64,000 nucleotides of DNA from Gulosibacter molinativorax (lineage in GTDB: Bacteria > Actinomycetota > Actinomycetes > Actinomycetales > Microbacteriaceae): the NCBI RefSeq assembly GCF_003010915.2, contig NZ_CP028426.1, forward strand, positions 1,550,001 through 1,614,000, written 5' to 3'. The notes under the pieces are model-generated. The model ran no database searches. It was not told the origin of the DNA and saw only the letters and a program-made list of their open reading frames with translations. Below are positions 8,312-17,008 of the stretch, piece after piece (the first letter of the stretch is position 1; the number at the start of each line of letters is the position of its first letter). Both the position numbers and the translations under genes were made by a program.

Positions 8312-9547
8312 TCAGGCGTTCGCGCCGCTAGGAACCGGCGCTTCCTGCGTGGCCGAGGACTGCCCTGCCCACGCGAGGATCGCATCCCGGTGCTCGTCGA
8401 GCTGCGGCGGGGCGAGCCGATACTGCAGGTCGTATTCGCTGTAGTTTACCGGGTTCCGGACGGTCGCGAACCGACGCTCCCCCTCGCCGACCTGCGTGAC
8501 CGGATCGAGCCCCAGAGACTCGGCGAATTTCAAACCACCCAGGACGTCATTGATGGGCCCGCACGGAATGCCGGCCGGGCTCAGGAGGTCGAACCACTCT
8601 TGCGTGGTTCGCTGCTGCAGGATTTCGGTGAGCAGCGGCTCCAGCTGCGCGCGGTTGTTGCTTCGATCTTTCGCTGCCGCAAACCGCCGATCCGTTGCCA
8701 GGTCCGGTCGTTCGAGGAGGTCGCACAGGAGGACGTACTGCCGGTCGTTACCGACCGCCAGAACGATTCGCCCGTCCGAAGTCTCGAACGGTGCGTACGG
8801 ATAGATGCTCGGATGCTCGTTGCCCATGCGCATGGGCGAGGCACCGGTGAGCGCGGCCGCTCCAGTCTGATTGGCCATGCAGGACAGCGCCGTGGCCATC
8901 AGGTTCGTGCTGATGCGTTGCCCATTGCCGTGCCGTTCCCGATCCAGCAGTGCGGAAACGATACCGATCGTCAGGTGAAGTCCCGTCATGACATCGAACA
9001 TCGCGATGCCCGCGCGGTACGGCTCGGTATCGACGTCACCCGTGATGTGCATGTGGCCGGATGCGGCCTGCACGAGCAAGTCATACCCCGGCAGGTCTTT
9101 CCCGCCGGTTTCCCCGAATCCAGTCACCGAAGCCACGATGAGATGCGGAAACTCGCGTCGAACGTCGTCGTGCCCGAGACCGAGTTTCTCCAGCCCACCC
9201 GGCTTGAAGTTGTCCACCATGACGTCGGCGCGCGCGAGGATCGCTCGGGCTGTCGCCAGATCCGCGGGATCGCGCAGGTCGAGCTGGATGTTGAACTTAT
9301 TTCGATTAATCGAAAGGTAGTACGTGGACTCACCCTGATACACCGGGGGTTGCCACCAGCGAGTCTCGTCGCCAGACGGCGCCTCGATCTTGATGATGGT
9401 TGCGCCGAGGTCGCCAAGCAGCATGGTCGAGTACGGCGCGGCGAGGACCCGGCCGAAATCGGCGACCACGAATCCGGCAAGCGGTCCGGTCGACGAGGCG
9501 ATGTATTCATCAATAACGGAGTTCAGTTCGCCTGCGTTGCGCATCAT
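8312..9547 (-). CDS. CaiB/BaiF (class III) CoA-transferase
   Basis: 411-residue family III CoA-transferase. It has the N-terminal VVADFGRVLAAPYSTMLLGDLGA segment, PGYDLLVQAASGHMHITG, the presumed catalytic Asp (about 185) in MFDVMTGLHL, and SPAGIPCGPIN in the small domain. It moves CoA between carboxylic acids. Start ATG 9547 is 6 nt after AAAGGA. It is the last gene of the transporter-aldehyde dehydrogenase-alcohol dehydrogenase operon, so a dicarboxylate such as adipate is a reasonable acceptor. That substrate is inference. Confidence 0.87.
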   Translation of the reverse strand: MMRNAGELNSVIDEYIASSTGPLAGFVVADFGRVLAAPYSTMLLGDLGATIIKIEAPSGDETRWWQPPVYQGESTYYLSINRNKFNIQLDLRDPADLATARAILARADVMVDNFKPGGLEKLGLGHDDVRREFPHLIVASVTGFGETGGKDLPGYDLLVQAASGHMHITGDVDTEPYRAGIAMFDVMTGLHLTIGIVSALLDRERHGNGQRISTNLMATALSCMANQTGAAALTGASPMRMGNEHPSIYPYAPFETSDGRIVLAVGNDRQYVLLCDLLERPDLATDRRFAAAKDRSNNRAQLEPLLTEILQQRTTQEWFDLLSPAGIPCGPINDVLGGLKFAESLGLDPVTQVGEGERRFATVRNPVNYSEYDLQYRLAPPQLDEHRDAILAWAGQSSATQEAPVPSGANA

Positions 9548-9626
9548 GGCGAGTCCTTTCAAAACAGTTCAACGTGCGCCGACTTCATTGACGTTGCGCA
9601 TCGAGATCATTTACCTGGCCAGTGGC

Positions 9627-10694
9627 CTAGCGAACGAGTACCGTTCGCCCGCGGCTACGGCCATCTTCCATTGCGGTTAGTACGCCGTTCAAGGAGTCGA
9701 GCGACAGTTCCGCGGTCGCGATCGGGCTCCGCGGCAGCTTTCCTTCCTTGGCGAGATCGACGACGGCACGCAGGTCGTTGAGACCACCGACGTAGCTGCC
9801 GATGATGCTCACCTGCTGGATGACGGTGAGCGCGGTTGGCACGCGCAGCTCTCCGCCGAAGAGCCCGACCTGCACGATCGTTCCCGCACGCCGAATCGAA
9901 TCGAAGGCGAGCTTCGAGGTCTGCGTGCTGTTGACGAAATCGATGATCGCGGCGGGCTTCTCGCCGACGATTTCCCCGATGTCGGAACCGTTGGTCTCAT
10001 CACCGATGACGGCCGTCTTCGTAGCGCCGAGTTCCTTGGCGTACTGGAAGGTGCCGTCATGACGGTCCACGACAACGATGTTTTCGTGCCCGAGGGCGTG
10101 CAGCGTCGCGATGGCGGTGAGTCCAACGCCACCGGCGCCAATCACGAGAATCGGGTGGTCTGCCGGGATGTTCGACACCTTGCGTGCCGCCGAGTACGCG
10201 GTGACTCCGGAGCACGCGAGCGTTGCGCCCCACTCGGGATCGATACCGTCCAACGATACGCAGTACTTCGCATCCGGCACCCACACGGCATCCGCGTATC
10301 CACCGTGCAGCGCGACACCAAGCCCGCGATTCTTGACGGGGCACTGGTTCTCATTGCCGGTAAGGCAGGTCGCGCATTCTCCGCATCCGAGCCACGGGTA
10401 GACGACGACCTGCTGGCCGACTTGCAGGTCGGTCACCTCGTCCCCGACCGCCCGGACGGTCCCGGCGATCTCGTGCCCCATAATGAGTGGGTACTGCACA
10501 CCTCGGTCAAGCAACGACAGGAACCCCGCGCTCCCCAAGTCGTAGCCACCGCTTCGAAGGTGCAGGTCGGTGTGGCAGACCCCCGCATGGGTGACGTCCA
10601 CTAGGACTTCCCGGCCGGAAAGCTCCGGCTCTGCGATTTCGATTTCCGAGAGTTCCGGACCATCCGGACTCGTGACGGCGAATGCCTTCATCAT
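9627..10694 (-). CDS. Zinc-dependent alcohol dehydrogenase (ChnD-like by context)
   Basis: 355-residue medium-chain dehydrogenase/reductase. It has the catalytic zinc Cys in AGVCHTDLH (about 40), GHEIAGTV, an intact structural-zinc lobe (CGECATCLTGNENQC) and the NAD(P) motif GAGGVG. It oxidises a primary or secondary alcohol reversibly. Two adjacent Met codons (10694, 10691) are possible starts; the purine-rich AGAAAGAAGAA precedes them. It lies 19 bp downstream of the aldehyde dehydrogenase. In a Baeyer-Villiger pathway this position is filled by 6-hydroxyhexanoate dehydrogenase; that role is inferred. Confidence 0.88.
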   Translation of the reverse strand: MMKAFAVTSPDGPELSEIEIAEPELSGREVLVDVTHAGVCHTDLHLRSGGYDLGSAGFLSLLDRGVQYPLIMGHEIAGTVRAVGDEVTDLQVGQQVVVYPWLGCGECATCLTGNENQCPVKNRGLGVALHGGYADAVWVPDAKYCVSLDGIDPEWGATLACSGVTAYSAARKVSNIPADHPILVIGAGGVGLTAIATLHALGHENIVVVDRHDGTFQYAKELGATKTAVIGDETNGSDIGEIVGEKPAAIIDFVNSTQTSKLAFDSIRRAGTIVQVGLFGGELRVPTALTVIQQVSIIGSYVGGLNDLRAVVDLAKEGKLPRSPIATAELSLDSLNGVLTAMEDGRSRGRTVLVR

Positions 10695-10713
10695 TTCTTC
10701 TTTCTGTTCCGTC

Positions 10714-12096
10714 CTAGTTTGCGTCTTCGAAAACCCGGACAAGCTTCTGATTCGCGAATTGCGTGAGCCCAACCTCGCCGAGTTCACGGCCAACCCCGGA
10801 ACGCTTTACGCCGCCGAAGGGCAGTTCTGCCGAGCTCTTGCTCACCGAGTTCACCCAGACCATCCCGGCCTCAAGCTCTGCGCTAATGCGCTCGGCGCGA
10901 TCAACATCCGACGTATAGACCGAGCTGGAGAGACCAAAAGGCGAGTCATTTGCGAGCTCGATCGCGGTCTGCTCGTCGGGCACGCGATACACGACTGCCA
11001 CTGGACCGAAGAGTTCCTCGCGGTATGCGCGGGCCGTCTCCGTCACACCGGTGAGCACAGTCGCCGGGTAGTAGCTGCCCGGGCCTTCGAGTCGCTCGCC
11101 ACCCGTTTCGACATTCGCACCGTTCGCGACGGCATCGGCGACGAACTCCTCGAGGTCTTTCACGGCCGACTCGCTCGAGAGTGGGCCAAGGACGGTGGCG
11201 GGATCGGTCGGGTCGCCGGTCGGCACCTGCGACATGCCACCGACGAACTTCTCGACGAATTCGTCGTACACGTCATCGACCACGATGAAGCGCTTCGAGG
11301 CAGTGCAGGTCTGGCCATTGTTCACGAGCCGACCAGCGACCGCATCCTTTGCAGCCTTCTCGATGTCCGCATCCTCGAGGACGATGAATGGGTCCGAGCC
11401 CCCGAGCTCCAGCACAACGGGCTTGAGGTGACGACCCGCGAGCTCGCCAGTGCGTGCGCCAGCACCCTCCGAGCCGGTGAGCGACACGCCACGCACGCGA
11501 TCATCCGCGATCATCTGGGCGACCTGGTCGTGTGAGGCGAAGACGTTGATATACGCGTCCTCGGGTAGCCCCGCGTCGCGCAAAAGCGACTCGAACATGA
11601 CCGCACTTTGCGGGCAGTTGGATGCGTGCTTGAGGATGATCACGTTACCGAGGAGCAGGTTCGGTGCCGCGAAGCGCGCGACCTGGTAGTACGGGAAGTT
11701 CCACGGCATGATGCCGACGAGCGGACCAATCGGGTCGAGTCGAAGACGCGCGCGTCCGGGCCCGGCGACGTCGAGTTCCTCGCCGTCGAGTTGCTTCACC
11801 GCCGTCGTGGAGTAGTACCGGAAGATGCCGATCACGGTCTTGATCTCACCCCGCGCTGCCGCGAGGGTCTTTCCGATCTCCTCGGTCAAGACCGCAGCGA
11901 GTTCTTCCGTGCGTTCCTCAAAGAGTTCGGCGGCTCGGGCGAGAACGGATGCGCGGCGCTCGACGCTCTCTCGACGCCACCGGTTGTACGCCTGCCCCGA
12001 CCTGGCAAGGACGCCTTCGACCTCGGAGTCGGCCAGAGCGCCGAACTCGCGAATCAATTCGCCCGTGGCTGGGTTAATCGTTTTGTAGTTACTCAT
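10714..12096 (-). CDS. NAD(P)-dependent aldehyde dehydrogenase (ChnE / succinate-semialdehyde type)
   Basis: 460-residue aldehyde dehydrogenase close in form to succinate-semialdehyde dehydrogenases: NPATGE near the N-terminus, PWNFPYYQ, catalytic Glu in LELGGSDPF, catalytic Cys about 264 in NNGQTCTASKRF, and EELFGPVA near the end. A GAAAGGAC ribosome site precedes ATG 12096. Second gene of the operon. It likely oxidises the aldehyde made by the next gene's alcohol dehydrogenase (for example 6-oxohexanoate to adipate), which is inference from context. Confidence 0.88.
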   Translation of the reverse strand: MSNYKTINPATGELIREFGALADSEVEGVLARSGQAYNRWRRESVERRASVLARAAELFEERTEELAAVLTEEIGKTLAAARGEIKTVIGIFRYYSTTAVKQLDGEELDVAGPGRARLRLDPIGPLVGIMPWNFPYYQVARFAAPNLLLGNVIILKHASNCPQSAVMFESLLRDAGLPEDAYINVFASHDQVAQMIADDRVRGVSLTGSEGAGARTGELAGRHLKPVVLELGGSDPFIVLEDADIEKAAKDAVAGRLVNNGQTCTASKRFIVVDDVYDEFVEKFVGGMSQVPTGDPTDPATVLGPLSSESAVKDLEEFVADAVANGANVETGGERLEGPGSYYPATVLTGVTETARAYREELFGPVAVVYRVPDEQTAIELANDSPFGLSSSVYTSDVDRAERISAELEAGMVWVNSVSKSSAELPFGGVKRSGVGRELGEVGLTQFANQKLVRVFEDAN

Positions 12097-12131
12097 CGAA
12101 GAATTGTCCTTTCAAGGATGCGATGGAGAAG

Positions 12132-13496
12132 TTAGTTGGCGAGCGAGGTGTCGAAACGGATGTTCCGCCCACCGGCGAGGCTCGCATCGGTGACTTTCTG
12201 ACCGGGCAGCGGCTTGAAGGCGGTTTCCTTGAACCCAAAGAGCGCGGCGACGAACGACAGACCGGAGGCGAGCATCACGAAGAATGCCGGTGACTCGGCG
12301 ATGCCCGTATTGGCAATGAGCCACTGCGAAATATAGGGAGCCGGACCGCCAGCAAGGATCGAGGACAAGTTGTACCCGATCGCGACGCCGCTGACTCGCA
12401 GCGACGCCTTGAACAGCTCCGTGTAGGCGGCGAGCAGGACGCCGAGGTAGGCGCCCTCGATGATTCCGAAGGAGACCTGACCGAGAACTGCGAAGACGAG
12501 ACCCTGCTTCATCATCACGAAGAGCGGGTATGCCAAGACCACGAGGGCACCGGTGGCAGCCAGGAACACGGGCTTGCGACCGATCTTGTCAGAAAGGCGC
12601 CCGGCAAGCGGAATGGTGATGCCCGCAATGAGCAGCGACAGAACCGACGACCACGAGGCCATCGACTGGCTCATGATGTCCTGCGTCACGAAGTACGTGC
12701 TCATGTAGGTAAACGCGATGTAGTAGGCCGCGAATGATCCCAGGTTCATCAGCGTCACAAGGAAGACTTCCTTCGGCTGCTCTTTGAAGGTGGTCACCAG
12801 AGGCGACTTCTTCACCTGTGCTTGCGACTTCATGCTCTCGAATTCGTTCGACTCTTCCATGTGTCGACGAATAAGGAGAGCAACGACCCCGAGCACAACC
12901 GAGATTAGGAACGGAACACGCCAGCCCCATGTCATCATCTGCTCGTCCGAAAGCGCGGCGTAGAGGACACCAACCACGATGGCACCCAGACCGGTACCGA
13001 TGACGAGGCCGAGATTGACGAAGCTCACGTCAAACCCGCGGCGACCTGTGGTGGACGACTCCGCGGTGTAGGTGGCCGCGCTGGCCATCTCGCCACCTGC
13101 AGCCAGTCCCTGCACGGCGCGAAGCAGCACGAGCAGAATCGGCGCAAGGATTCCCACTGCCACGTAGGTGGGCAGCAGACCGATCAGCGTGCTCGTTGCC
13201 GCCATGCCGACGACCGATATGACGAGCGACGGACGGCGACCGAACTTGTCGGCAATGTGCCCGAAGATGATGCCACCGAGGGGCCGGAAAAGGAAAGAGA
13301 CACCGAAGACCGCGAGTGCGGACAGAAGCCCAATTCCAGGGTTGTCTGCGGCGAAGAAGATTGCCGCAATCGTGGTCGCCAGGAATGCGTAGACCATGTA
13401 GTCGTACCACTCGATGACGGTGCCCACGCTCGAGGCCAGCACCGCGAGACGTCGCTGCTTCTTCGACGGCGTAGCAATTGTTGATTCAGAAACCAT
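12132..13496 (-). CDS. MFS transporter, metabolite:H+ symporter (MHS) family
   Basis: 454 residues with about 12 membrane segments. MHS hallmarks: GTVIEWYDYMVYAFLA in helix 1, ADKFGRRPSLVIS in the first cytoplasmic loop, LRAVQGLAAGGEMASA, and GRLSDKIGRKPVF in the second half. This family imports carboxylates, betaines or similar small acids with protons. AAAGGAG lies 8 nt before ATG 13496. First gene of the four-gene catabolic operon; it may import a dicarboxylate or hydroxy acid intermediate. Confidence 0.87.
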   Translation of the reverse strand: MVSESTIATPSKKQRRLAVLASSVGTVIEWYDYMVYAFLATTIAAIFFAADNPGIGLLSALAVFGVSFLFRPLGGIIFGHIADKFGRRPSLVISVVGMAATSTLIGLLPTYVAVGILAPILLVLLRAVQGLAAGGEMASAATYTAESSTTGRRGFDVSFVNLGLVIGTGLGAIVVGVLYAALSDEQMMTWGWRVPFLISVVLGVVALLIRRHMEESNEFESMKSQAQVKKSPLVTTFKEQPKEVFLVTLMNLGSFAAYYIAFTYMSTYFVTQDIMSQSMASWSSVLSLLIAGITIPLAGRLSDKIGRKPVFLAATGALVVLAYPLFVMMKQGLVFAVLGQVSFGIIEGAYLGVLLAAYTELFKASLRVSGVAIGYNLSSILAGGPAPYISQWLIANTGIAESPAFFVMLASGLSFVAALFGFKETAFKPLPGQKVTDASLAGGRNIRFDTSLAN

Positions 13497-13572
13497 GAGG
13501 AGAACTCCTTTGTTCGGGACGAGGTCAATCCTGCTCCTGACATCGATGCCTGTCCAATGCCTATAAAGTGAT

Positions 13573-13597
13573 TATTGATGCTCGTCAATTATCAATA
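13573..13597. promoter_or_regulatory. Inverted repeat TATTGAT-N11-ATCAATA
   Basis: Perfect 7-bp arms 77 bp upstream of the MHS transporter start, within the 385-bp gene-free promoter region 13497-13881. Likely an operator for the operon or the divergent thiolase gene; the cognate regulator is unknown. Confidence 0.45.
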
Positions 13598-13725
13598 GTC
13601 AAACGGTTGGGTTGAGGCCCCGCCGAGAGGCGCGACTCGGCTGAAACTCGGCCGGGATCGCGCCCTTTCACACTTGACTCCGCCGCAGCACACTTCATTG
13701 TGCTGCCAGGACTGCCCGTCGTCGA

Positions 13726-13742
13726 TGTTCCGTTGTGGAACA
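13726..13742. promoter_or_regulatory. Second TGTTCC-N5-GGAACA operator
   Basis: Same arms and spacing as 6298-6314, here with spacer GTTGT. It sits between the MHS operon and the thiolase gene. It suggests the regulator at 6437 also controls this divergent promoter. The rest of 13497-13881 shows no coding signal. Confidence 0.6.
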
Positions 13743-13881
13743 GTCGGACGAGCCATTGCGCATCCCAGCCACGGGTCTTACACTTTCGACTAGCGAAGCT
13801 CTTTTCGCTTTACGAAAACACAACGAGTCAGCGCGGACCCCACTTCTCCGTGGCTCGACCGACCTCCGCAGGAGCAGCATT

Positions 13882-15051
13882 TTGACCAGCACGTTCATTT
13901 ACGACGCCGTCCGCACCCCGTTCGGGAAGGCCGCGGGCGGGCTCTCCGACGTCCGCCCCGACGACCTCGCCGCCACCGTCATGCGCGCAATCGTCGAGCG
14001 CACGCAGCTCGACCCGGCCCGCATCGAAGACGTCATCTTCGGCGACGCGAACCAGGCCGGCGAAGATAACCGAAACGTGGCCCGCTTCGGCGCGCTGCTC
14101 GCCGGCTTCCCGACCTCCGTGACCGGCACCACCGTGAACCGCCTGTGCGCATCCTCGGTCGAAGCCGTCATTCAGGGCTCGCGAGCGATCGAGTCGGGTG
14201 ACGCCGAGATCATCCTCGCCGGTGGCGTCGAGTCGATGAGCCGCGCGCCGTTCGTCGTCGAAAAGTCGAAGAAGCCGTGGCCCGCCGTCGGCAACCAGAC
14301 CCTGTGGAACACCTCGATCGGCTGGCGCATGACCAACCCCGCGCTCCCCACCCACTGGACGATCTCAAACGGCGAATCGGCCGAAAAGATCGCCGGTGAC
14401 TGGAACCTCAGCCGCGAGGCACAGGATGAGTTCGCGGTGCGCTCGCACACCCTCGCCGCGAAGGCATGGGCTGACGGCCGCTACGACGCAGAGATCGTTC
14501 AGGTCGAGGGCCACGAGCTCGCGCGCGACGAGGGCATCCGCGACACCACGACCGTCGAGAAGCTCGGTGGCCTCAAGGCGCTCTTCGCGAAGGAGGGCAC
14601 GGTCACGGCCGGTAACTCGTCCTCGATCAACGACGGCGCATCCGCCGTGCTGCTCGGCCGTGAGGGCCTCGACATCGGCGAGCCTCTCGCCCGCGTCATC
14701 GGTCGCGGCGTGCACGGCGTCGACCCCGACCAGTTCCCCATTGCCCCGATCGAGGCCGCGAACAAGGCGCTCGCCCGCGCCGGCAAGACCTGGGCGGACG
14801 TCGACTTCGTCGAGCTCAACGAGGCCTTCGCCTCGCAGAGCCTCGCGTGCATCGCGGGCTGGCCCGACCTCGACCCCGAGAAGGTCAACATCCACGGCGG
14901 CGCGCTCGCGATCGGTCACCCGCTCGGCGCATCCGGCGGCCGCATCATCGGCCACGCCGCCCACGAGCTGAAGCGCCGCGGCGGCGGTGTCGCGGTCGCC
15001 GCGATCTGCATCGGCGTCGGCCAGGGTCTCGCGGTCGTCCTCGAGCGCTAA
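13882..15051 (+). CDS. Acetyl-CoA acyltransferase (thiolase), 3-oxoadipyl-CoA thiolase-like
   Basis: 389-residue thiolase. It has nucleophile Cys 89 in VNRLCASS, NGESAEKIA, the NEAFASQSLA loop, GGALAIGHPLGASG with the catalytic His, and the second Cys in CIGVGQG. Start is TTG 13882, 7 nt after GGAG; the open frame upstream does not match thiolases. It would cleave a 3-oxoacyl-CoA with CoA. Next to a PcaR/PobR-like regulator and the BVMO block, the final step of adipate/beta-ketoadipate breakdown (to acetyl-CoA and succinyl-CoA) is plausible. The chain specificity cannot be read from sequence. Confidence 0.88.
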   Translation: MTSTFIYDAVRTPFGKAAGGLSDVRPDDLAATVMRAIVERTQLDPARIEDVIFGDANQAGEDNRNVARFGALLAGFPTSVTGTTVNRLCASSVEAVIQGSRAIESGDAEIILAGGVESMSRAPFVVEKSKKPWPAVGNQTLWNTSIGWRMTNPALPTHWTISNGESAEKIAGDWNLSREAQDEFAVRSHTLAAKAWADGRYDAEIVQVEGHELARDEGIRDTTTVEKLGGLKALFAKEGTVTAGNSSSINDGASAVLLGREGLDIGEPLARVIGRGVHGVDPDQFPIAPIEAANKALARAGKTWADVDFVELNEAFASQSLACIAGWPDLDPEKVNIHGGALAIGHPLGASGGRIIGHAAHELKRRGGGVAVAAICIGVGQGLAVVLER

Positions 15052-15118
15052 GCCCGAGCGCGCATCCCGAAACCGTAACAAGAAAACCGCAACAAGAAAA
15101 CCGCGTAGCCTCGATTCA

Positions 15119-15898
15119 ATGAGTGATTCCACCGAGCCCCGTGCGAGCGACTTCGTCCAGTCGCTCGCACGGGGCTTCGCCGTCATCCGCGCATTCGACG
15201 CCGAGCATCCAGCCCTTAACCTCAGCGAGGTGGCCAAGCGCGCCGAAATTTCCCCCGCATCCGCCCGGCGTTTCCTCTACACGCTCGAGCAGATGGGATA
15301 CGTCCGCGCCGACGGCCGGCAGTTCACGCTCGCCCCGCGCGTGCTTGAGCTCGGGTTCAGCTATCTCTCGGCGCTGAGCCTGCCCGAGGTCATGCAGCCG
15401 CACCTCGAGCGCCTCTCGCGCGCGGTCGGCGAATCGGTCTCCGGCGCGGTGCTCACCGACGGCGACATCGTCTATATCGCGCGCGTCCCCACACGCCGCA
15501 TCATGTCGATCGGCATCACGATCGGCACGAGCTTCCCCGCGCACGCGACGAGCATGGGTCGCGTGCTGCTCGCTTCGCTCGACGAGCAGGATGCGCGGGC
15601 CCGGGTCGGCGAGGGCCCGTTACGTTCGTTCACCAACGACACGGTGACCGAAGTGGATGCGCTGCTCACGCAGCTCGCACAGGTCCGGCAGCAGGGCTGG
15701 GCGATCGTCGACGGCGAGCTCGAGACGGAGCTTAGATCGCTCGCGGTACCCGTCAACGACAAGGACGGCACGGTCGCCGCCGCGATTAACATCTCGACCA
15801 CGGTCACCCGCCACTCGGTCGAGCGGATGCGCGAGGTGCTCCTCCCCCAGGCGCTCGACACCGCGCGCGACATCGAGGCCGAACTCAAGCTGCTGTAG
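15119..15898 (+). CDS. IclR-family transcriptional regulator (PcaR/PobR type)
   Basis: 259-residue regulator. N-terminal winged HTH (about 15-75: LSEVAKRAEISPASARRFLYTLEQMGYV) is followed by the IclR effector domain (about 90-255: HLERLSRAVGESVSGAVL, then the SFPAHATSMGRVLLA and SLAVPV segments). ATG 15119 is 67 bp after the thiolase stop; no strong ribosome site is visible. The ARRFLYTLEQMGYV form is typical of the beta-ketoadipate regulator subgroup, matching the thiolase next door. Confidence 0.85.
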   Translation: MSDSTEPRASDFVQSLARGFAVIRAFDAEHPALNLSEVAKRAEISPASARRFLYTLEQMGYVRADGRQFTLAPRVLELGFSYLSALSLPEVMQPHLERLSRAVGESVSGAVLTDGDIVYIARVPTRRIMSIGITIGTSFPAHATSMGRVLLASLDEQDARARVGEGPLRSFTNDTVTEVDALLTQLAQVRQQGWAIVDGELETELRSLAVPVNDKDGTVAAAINISTTVTRHSVERMREVLLPQALDTARDIEAELKLL

Positions 15899-16060
15899 CT
15901 GGGCGGTATCGATCACGGCGGGAGCGATCCCGGCTACGCGGTCACCGCCTCGAAGGTCATCGCGAAGCCGAAGACTCGGCCCTGGGATTCGATATGTCCC
16001 AGCCGGGACTCTCTACGCTGGAAGCATGATTGCTGCCAGCACCGACCAGCCCCGCCGCGC

Positions 16061-17008
16061 ATGAACCGCCTCCAGCAGTTCGTGCTGAGCCTGTTCGCCG
16101 CGCCCCGGCTCAACATGCGCGAGGACTACGGCAAGGTGCGCCGCGCCCAGCGCTGGGTCGCCTCAATCTCGATGCCGTGGCGCCGCACCCCGTACCGGCA
16201 GACCTTGGTTCGGCTCGGCGACCGCTCGATCTCGGTGCGGGTCTTCCAGCCGCAGCAGCGCACCCGCGACGACGTCCTCGTCTTCTTCCACGGCGGCGGC
16301 TGGGTCACGGGCGACATCGAGACCTACACGCCCGCGTGCGCGAACATGGCCGAGCTCACCGGATGCGCGGTCGCATCGGTGAACTACCGGCTCGCCCCGG
16401 AGCATCCATTCCCCGCCGGACTCAACGACTGTTACGGCGTCGCACAGCAGGTCCTCGCGAACCCCCTCGCGGCCGGTATCGATCGCGCCGAAAACATCGT
16501 GCTCATCGGCGACTCGGCCGGCGGCAACTTGGCCGCGGCAACCTCGCTGCTGCTCAAGGAGCGGGGGCAACGGGCATTCAGCCGACAGATCCTCCTCTAC
16601 CCGGTCACGCACTGGGATCACGATCCGGAGACCTCGCCGTTCGACTCCGTCCGCGAATACGGTGAGGGGCTGCGGCTGACCAATACCGAGATCGACGACT
16701 ACTTCGACCTCTACGTTCCCGAACCGATGGAGCAGCGCGGGCCGCTCGTCTCGCCGCTCATGGCCGATGACCTGAGCGGCCAACCCACCACGCTCATCCT
16801 CACCGCCGAGCAGGACCTACTGCGCGACGAGGGTGAAGCATACGGGCAGGCCATCGCGGCGGCCGACGGCACCGCGGAAGTGCACCGCATCCCGTCGGCC
16901 CTCCACGGATTCATCCAGCTGCCGAAGTTCTCGAAGCCGATGCGCGAGGCCTACGAGCACATCAACGCATTCTTGGATGCGCATCCCGCACCGAAAGTCG
17001 GGGCATGA
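16061..17008 (+). CDS. Alpha/beta hydrolase (HSL family esterase)
   Basis: 315 residues with HGGGWVTGD (oxyanion motif), nucleophile Ser152 in GDSAGGN, NYRLAPEHPFPA, an Asp in EQDLLRDEG and the catalytic His in SALHGF. It is a carboxylesterase-type enzyme with no signal peptide. Its stop overlaps the next gene's start (ATGA). The three-gene order esterase / acetyltransferase-like / zinc-ribbon membrane protein suggests ester or acyl-lipid turnover. Confidence 0.86.
   Translation: MNRLQQFVLSLFAAPRLNMREDYGKVRRAQRWVASISMPWRRTPYRQTLVRLGDRSISVRVFQPQQRTRDDVLVFFHGGGWVTGDIETYTPACANMAELTGCAVASVNYRLAPEHPFPAGLNDCYGVAQQVLANPLAAGIDRAENIVLIGDSAGGNLAAATSLLLKERGQRAFSRQILLYPVTHWDHDPETSPFDSVREYGEGLRLTNTEIDDYFDLYVPEPMEQRGPLVSPLMADDLSGQPTTLILTAEQDLLRDEGEAYGQAIAAADGTAEVHRIPSALHGFIQLPKFSKPMREAYEHINAFLDAHPAPKVGA

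Noticed and set aside
8246..9781. 511-codon plus-strand frame opposite the CoA-transferase
   Set aside because: Antisense shadow; starts inside the terminator hairpin and resembles no family.
13735..13881. Upstream ATG start for the thiolase gene
   Set aside because: The extra 49 residues do not resemble thiolases, and the TTG at 13882 has a well-placed GGAG.
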